From Apostichopus japonicus (taxonomy: Eukaryota > Echinodermata > Holothuroidea > Aspidochirotida > Stichopodidae), in the NCBI RefSeq assembly GCF_037975245.1, contig NC_092569.1:15164501-15228500 (forward strand): a stretch of 64,000 bases of DNA, written 5' to 3'. Positions within the stretch are counted from its first letter, which is position 1; each line of letters opens with the position of its first letter. The translations under genes were made by a program, and so were the position numbers. A model generated the notes under the pieces. The model saw only the letters and a program-made list of their open reading frames with translations, searched no databases and was not told the DNA's origin. Of this stretch, positions 52,701-61,095 are shown in pieces.

Positions 52701-55700
52701 GGTAATTAGACACTAGTGTACAATACCCACAGCACAGTGTACAAACAATACAGCGATGGACATCTCAGGTCCAGCTAAAGATAACAAGGTATCACGTTTC
52801 ATTACTGTCTGCATTTTGTAGAGACACAAACAAAACGTCACTTGCAAGCAACTGAAGGTTAACTTTTTCAGATGGCCGCACGCGGTTTGGGGTGAGTCTT
52901 CAATGCCTTTAACAACTTTCCAATTTTGGTATAACATATAAATCTGGAACATTATGAATTAGTACATGCCACTATACATGGCTGTTATCCTAATATAAAC
53001 TAGGATATCTCCCAAACGGAAAACAAAAAAGATGTTTCTTTACATGTGGCTGTTTGGGTGAGTCGTGCATCACAAACATCAGGCTTGCCAAATTAAGCAA
53101 CAGATGATGGATGGGTTTGTGTCTACTTTTATCGTTTGCTATGCTGCTAAATTAATTGTACCTGATGCTAAATTCTATTAGTTGCTGACTTGCAGACTGT
53201 TATGACAGCCACAGAGTCCCCCAAAATAACGTAACCTTATGAATCAATACAAACGTTCCCTGACCATTCTCAGGTATATGAGATATTCCATAACCCAAAT
53301 GCTGGATCTACTCTGTCTCCACCAGAGTTATGAAGAGAGCAAACATTACAACAGCTACTCACCGATGGGGCATATCTCGCCACAGACTTGAGTTTCATTG
53401 AATGTACCCTCACATTCCTCTCCAGCTAACAGAGGTGCCGGGTCCGTGCATGTCCTGGTTCTGACCTGGATACCCTCTCCAGGTCCGCATGTGACACTAC
53501 AGCTGCCCCAGGGAGACCATTGAGAAAAGTTGCCGTTGGCTGATGAGGAGAAGTAGAGAAACATCTTGTAATGTTACTTCTATTTTATTAATGACCAACC
53601 AATGCAAAAAATGCATTTAGAATACACATTATCAAGATAACAACCTGCTTCAATTCCATTGAAATTTCCTGAAAAATCTTCTGTAGGTTTGTACAGAAGA
53701 TTCACAAACTGTTCAGATCTGAGTTGAATGCTGAGATGGATCATGCTCATCAAGATTAATTTTGACGTGAGGCCCATATGTGACACTCTTTGATTTGGAC
53801 TTTCACGGAGGCTGGCGACCAATGACAGATACCCTAATAGGATCAAATCATCACGCCCTCTTACTATCTGTTCAAACACCTTATATATTGCATACAAATT
53901 GTTTTATTCATTGCATGATTTTAAGAGTATTCCCAAAAGTAAATATATCATCTTGCCTTTAAAATTATGGAATTTTTTATTTTATTTCATAAAACCAACA
54001 AAAAAATACAAGCAATAATCAACACCCAAAGCACTTAGTCTAGAAAAATTCTTCCGACCGATACTCACTTCTGTCTTGCTGACAGATGTACCCAAGCTGT
54101 GAATCACAGTCAATGTTTCGCCATTTCCAGTCAGATCCATCCATCACCATGGCAACACAGCCAGCCGATCCGGTCGGGTATCCGCCTGCCCACGGATCGA
54201 CTGCATTGTTGCTTTCATCGTACCATGTAGTGAGATCTGGATCTGCCTCAAAGTTGTCAAAGGCAACGTTTGAGCCATCCCATCGCAGGCCGATGAAGAA
54301 CGTCTTTGAACTAGGTATATTTAATGCCTTTAACTCCTTACTGAGATGATCCTGTTCCCAGTATACGGACGGATAGAAAAGGTGACCTCTGACGTTGTCG
54401 CACGCTTCTCGAGCAAGACTAGCATTGGTAGCATTCACACTCTCGTGTACGACTTGATAGCAGGTATGAATACCTTCAACAAACCCGTCGCTACATTCAA
54501 CTGCAGAGAGAAATGACGAAAAATGCGTGTGTGCCACGGAATGGTAGTAATTAATAGGCAATGAAAACTGTTTTCTGATAAGTTGACTGAACAAGAATAT
54601 ATAGTACCTTGCATTTCTTTGAAAGAAGGATTGCAAATTTAACTGCCTGTGATGGCTCAGCAAGATTATGATGAGGACAGATAATGACTCTCACTTGAAT
54701 GCACATGTTATATTGCACTTCAGTTTTTCTCCTTTTCCACACATTAGATCTTTGGTAGTTTTCATTGAATTAAATATATAATACCATGATTATTTGATTA
54801 TATGTATTAAATTCTTGTTTAAAATGTACTTATCTTTTGCATTGGAAATAAACAGTTTCATTGTCATTCATTGTCATTGTCATCATATATTCAAGAACAT
54901 ACTGTACCTTTTGAGTATATTTGTGCCTAACTAATTACGAAATAGAAAGTTCTACATACTATGCTTATTAATACACATCCCGTTGTATTGTATTAAACTC
55001 TGGCCTGATAGTAAATACAGGAGACAGTGACACTCTGTCTCACCACCAAATAACACGTGTCTCTGTATTCATTCGTTTATACCAACGCCTTGGAACCTCG
55101 CGGTGCTTTGTACAGTTACCTTTCCCAAGATAGAAATGCACGCAACTCTGATCAGTGGCGGAGCGTCCACACAGTCAGGGGGGGGAGGGCAGATATCCCC
55201 CTGACGGACTCAAATGGACTGCTTGTGCCCTTTTCAGCTATTTACCACGTTTTACTTATTCGCGATTATTGACTTTTTTATTGTGCTCTCATCTACCTAT
55301 TGACATTTGTCACATTTTGTTGGCGATGACACCTATTAATTCTTCATTTATCTGCAAATTAGCAAGGCCCGGAAAGGGTAATTTCCGGCGATCTAGGGAA
55401 TGACTTTACTGAAAAAATGTCTGTCCGCTCCGCGCCAACCTGTGGTTGCGCTCCGCTTAGTGTCGAAAGCGCCCCTACAGACCATTCTCGACCCCCTGAC
55501 CAATACCCCTTGCTCCTCCACTGACTCTGACGGTACTCAGATCTAGGTTATGTTACAGTCACTTCTCATTGCATCTGCATGATATGCCTTCGTCTTCGTC
55601 TTTGATACGGTGACACATCCGCAAAAAGGGACAATATCTCACCACACACACGTCAAGAGAGTAATTAATTAGATCTGACCAGAGTACTGATTTAAGTGAC

Positions 55701-58700
55701 AGGATTCACAGAACCACTGGAACTACTAATGAGGTCTGAAGGCAGACTATTCCAATCCCTAATTGTATTTGGAAAAAAACTATACTTATAGCAATTGGTA
55801 CTGGCATACAGTTGGCAGAAATGCATATCGTGCATGTTCCGACTCCTACGCAGAGGCTTTCTTACAGTACAACGGCACATCGGACAAAACAGCTAGCGAC
55901 AACAACACCATAGGCATTGTAGGTCTTTATGGAGATATGCACTGTAAGATTTGCAAGCCGTCCCTTATGAAGATAATCAGAGAACCATTCCATGTCACAT
56001 AAGGGAAGTATTCAATAACTATGTCTGCCAGATTCTGTAATCACTGTCGCAAATAAAGTAAAAAATTTCAGCACTTCTAGTGTGAAATGAACGTTTCATT
56101 GTGGGCAACCAGATTAGTTTGAGAATATCAACAAAAAAAAAGTCTAACCGTGTTGGTTTATGCCTGGCTAGGTCTTTTAAGGGGCGGTACCTCAACCTTC
56201 AGTCAGGGTCGAAAAGATTCATATCACAGAGAGATCTGTGCAAGTCACCCAGAACCTGTTAATTTTGTTTGCCCTTCACTGAAAGTGCTGCCACTGCAAA
56301 TTAGATGGCAGCTCCTGAAATCAGGATAGTACCATATAGCACTTCTCTGTGAATATTTAACTAAACAGAAAACTAATAGCTGACTATACCGTCTAATGTC
56401 ACATTTTATTTGAATAATTGAGACCGAATTTCCGCAAACATATGGTCCCCGAGACCGATGGTCCGCGAGACCGATGGTCTATGCATGGTCCATCGATAGG
56501 CGTATACAACTAGACTTTTTCATTAGAGGGGCTTCAGAGCAGGTCAAAGAGATTGACAAGGGGGCAATATTGTTTAAAATAGGTTATCGCTATATCTAAT
56601 TATCAACTTATATTGTATTCTCATATTTCATTTGGGGCAGCAGGGCTAGACTTTTGAGAGCGGGAGCTTTCGCCACCTACAACCCCCTCTGGTTACGCCA
56701 CTGGTGGAGGCGTAATATCGATGCAAGCCATCCCAACCCCCTTGCGTATAAGTCACTGGTATCCACTATGAAAAGAAATGGCTGTAAATTATTTTTAATT
56801 ACGCGCTTTATCAACATAATATTACCGGTAGTTATATTTGTCTTTGTCTAATATTATAGGCCTATAGTAATCGTTTCGGTCTCGTGGGGACTAGTAATAG
56901 TTTCGTCTCGTGGCTTTCGGTCTCGAAGACCTTCGGTGTCGCGGACCTTTTTTAATTTCGGTCTCGCGGACCTTCGCTCTCGTGGCCTGTAACCGCTCAC
57001 CTGTAAAATTTTCACAATGGGTTCCTTCAAAACCATTGATGCAAGTACAGTTGTAACCATCCAGGAGGTCAGTGCATGTTGCTCCATTCTGACACGGGTT
57101 GCTAAGGCACTCGTCTGTCTCAGTCTGACAGTCATAGGCTGTGAAAGGAAACAAGAAAATTACATATATAAGACTCTTTCCAATAAGAGTTTTGATTTTC
57201 TGATATTACCAGGCAACCACAGAAACATCTGTGTGACAGTAAGCAAATGGTAAGCCTAAGATTAGGCCTAAGTTTTGTAAATGCTTATTTTTACTCACTT
57301 TCAGACTTTGAATTACTTGCAAAGTTTAATCATTTTTGGAATAATTTCTTACACATAAAGCCTTTGCAATGTTACCAACATGCACATTTATATTTTTTCT
57401 ATTTTGACAAAATTTGACAAATATTGCAACTTGAATAGAAGAAAGTCCTAGAAAGATCAATATGGGGACATTTCTTTCAATCTTTACATTGGGCACAAAC
57501 AAATAGCAGCCTAGCAGATGTGAGTTAACTAACAGCAACACAAAAGAAGTTACTTTTAATAGTAATGTACTGATTAATGACATAGCCTAGGCCTAAGTTG
57601 TTACTATGTTACCGTCTATGCCTCACACAGCAATACAGAATGGACAGGTTTTTACGAAATTGTATTACGCTTGGCATTTACGGTGAGTAAAAATAATATA
57701 CCTTCAGTTAGTTACCGGTGTACCTTCATATCTTTGGTTTTCCCACCCTTTTGCAAACATCAACAGGAAGAAGATACATTACACATCAGTTTGCATTCTT
57801 TTCAATTTTCGCAGACAGTTTATACCCAACTTCTACCTCAATTTAAACGAACCTAAAGATAGTGTCCTAACAAGTATACCAAGGTATCTCGAATGCTACA
57901 CTCGACAAACAAATACAAACGATCAATGTTGTAAGGGTGCATGACAGTAGCGAAACAGTTACTATGTATGAGTGACCAATTTAGATCGCACAATGTATAC
58001 CACCAACGTTTGAGACTTTCAGGGGGAACAAGTGGGGAGGGATAACCGTAAATAACAGCAGTTTCGTACCTTCCCAGCCGGAAGCACAATCGCAGGTGTA
58101 ATAATCTACATGGTCGATACACGTTGCACCGTTCTGACAAGGATCAGATGCGCATTCATCGAAATTAACTTGACAAAAGTCCCCGACATATCCAGGTGGA
58201 CAATCACAGGTTACGTTCCACAAGTCAGTAAAGTCATCAGAACAAGAAACATTCTGCTTGCAAGGGTTTGGTTCACAATCGACTAAGTTGAGAAATAAAG
58301 AAGAAATATAATGGTAGCTATATGAGTGCAGCATCTTGAAACAAATGGTCTATTGTTCCAATTGTCGTAAACCATCAAATTTGTGAAGAGATACACATGA
58401 TGGATGAACTGAAATATATTAACATCTCACTAGGAATTATGAGTTAAGTTAAGACGTTTGAAATTCAGCAACAAAACCATGTACATTAACTCTTTGTAAC
58501 CCCAACATTTGATTATTGGATAAAACGTAAATAATTAATTAATGTTGTTAACGGATAAATCTAATGACATCAAGGGGTATCGTGTTATGTATGATTAATA
58601 CGAGGCTTTGTCGAACTAAAGAACTTCACAACTTCACACAAAATACAGCTTTAACTATGAACTACACGTTTGACCTCCTTCAAGGAACGCATTTTCAAAA

Positions 58701-61019
58701 TAATATTCAGAACACAGTAATTCCTATGTCGGCACCCTAACCCCTCTTTTCTCACCACATGTTATTGACCCAACAGCGACATAAAGATAAACATGACGTG
58801 GGTCGGGAGCTAAGGATAAGATGTGGCCCTAAAAGCGAGCGGAGCGTGCATTTGCAAGACCGCACTATAACGCAATGATAGTCGGATCCCAAATCCAACG
58901 ACATTGGAACCTGTCACATTTGAACGCAATTTACTCTTCGCGCCATTTTTCATTTGACTCGGGGCCCTCAATCTCCGGGGCACATGGTTTCTGTCTTACA
59001 CTAACCCCATCCCTAACTCCCTCTCAAACCGGCCCCTGGCGTTATGTCTCTGATGTGGCCTAACTAGCTTTTGTTTGGTTAATTAGGTGCATGGTTCCTT
59101 TCTGTTAATTACCTGGACAGCCGTAGATCTCAAGTCTTACACAAGGGTGGTTGTAACAAGCCGTAGGATGAATACGAATTTGTATGGCTCGAAAAGGCAC
59201 AGCAAACATGTTAACAACTGCCGTGTTTTTATCGTAATTCCCATCAAATATCTGCAAGAAGTAAGAATATTGAAAATTTTCAATAATTCAGTAAAAAATC
59301 ATATTTCATAGATACATCCAAGTTATTATCAATTAAGTTTTTTTAAGTATCTTCTCCCAGGTCGACACTTAAAGTATAAGACACAATTACGTATATAGGA
59401 ACGAAAATCACCAACTAATTCAGGTTCGCTCGGATTCCGTGTTTGTCTTATACAGCCTAGATGTATAAAAACCTTTCATAATGTGCTATTATTTACATAT
59501 TTTAAACATGTAAGATATATTATTTTAATCTTTCACTAAAGTTATTAAGGGAACAAGCTTAAGAATTAACAATATGATTATTAGAAAACATTTATAAGTC
59601 AATGAACCCACTTGAATTGCCGACCCGTGTATATCGCCTTTAGTCTCTTCCTGCTACTGCTATGTTTATTTTGTTGTCAATATATTGATTTAATTATTTA
59701 ACTTTTTAATTATTATTTAACTAGAAATAATATATATATAAATATGATAAAATAACTTCATTAAATTGAGTACAATACGATGTCATAAGACATGACTGAA
59801 TACAAGCTCCCATCGCCCCCCCCCCACACCATCCACCACCGACGAGTCTATGATAAAAGTAAATGTAACGGCGCGATGGGGGTAGGAATTCTCTTGTAAG
59901 TCAAGCCAAGACGGAGTGTACGTGTAAATGACGGAATTTACCTTCTTTTTTATTATTACCAGTTATAGGCCCGTACGCATGAGAAGGGTGAACTTGGGCG
60001 TTAGGAAGTGCGATGGGTACGTCCCACCCCCCTTCCCCCACCGCCCTCCAAGTTTGAATGATCTACATTGTCCTGTGTATAGAGTACTATTTCGTCCTGC
60101 CAGGGTCTTAAACAAAAACTACAATAAATCATACAAAACCAAATTAATACGGTTTATATGCTTTGCAAATTACAGCACCGTTTTGCACCTTAGCACCCGT
60201 CATTATACAAAACTTAGACCCCTCCCCCAGGACGGTGTTCCAATAAATGGTCCAGGAGCTCCAGTGAGAGCTTCATCCTACAGGAAATCCTGCGTACGAG
60301 CCTTATATATAGAAGGCCTAACACCTATACCTGCAATTATTCTAAAGATAACAATTAGTTAAAATGAAAATGAATAGATTCATTACCTCCTTGTTCAAAT
60401 TTTCGTTCAAAACACCAACAATAAACTATGTGAATAATGTGAAACTGACTTGGGTTCGAACCAGAGACCTCTGGATCCTTGGTTACACGGGTATACAAGG
60501 TACCGTGGCTTCTGACGAACACAACGTCCCCAGCATGACTATATATAGGGATCCTCACCAACATAGGGCTGGCTAGCTCAGTTGGTAGGACACTGGGCTT
60601 GTAACATATATAAGTCATTATAGTTCGATTCCCGTTCTAGCCATAACATGTCTTCACTCTCTTACATTTTCAAAAATCAAATATTTAAGATAACAAACCT
60701 TGTCATTTCCACCCTCTTGATAAACTGTCCAGGCTGAATCAGAGGACTCACGATAAGACACCGTGAACTGACTACAGTAAATAGGATCTATATCGGGATG
60801 GTTGAAGCCCTGACTGGCAAACCCTCCAATGTCCTTTATTTCGTTAAAATTTATCTGAAATTAAGTAAAAAATAAAGGGAAAATGATACCTCCATGATCA
60901 TAAAGATAAAATTTTAAACATAACCATGGTTGCGAATGCTCACAGTGACAATTATATATGCAATTATTATTATTATTGTTATTATTATTATTATTAATAT
61001 TATTATAAATATATGTATA

Positions 61020-61095
<76 letters not shown>

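Noticed and set aside
56675-56705. A fourth hAT-like MITE
   Set aside because: Only one end (ggttacgccactgg) is visible; no opposite end or target duplication was found.
59928-60362. Plus-strand 144-codon frame
   Set aside because: No domain, no splice or codon signature; treated as chance.
60440-60530. Minus-strand tRNA
   Set aside because: A B-box-like ggttcgaaccc is present but there is no A box and no cloverleaf.
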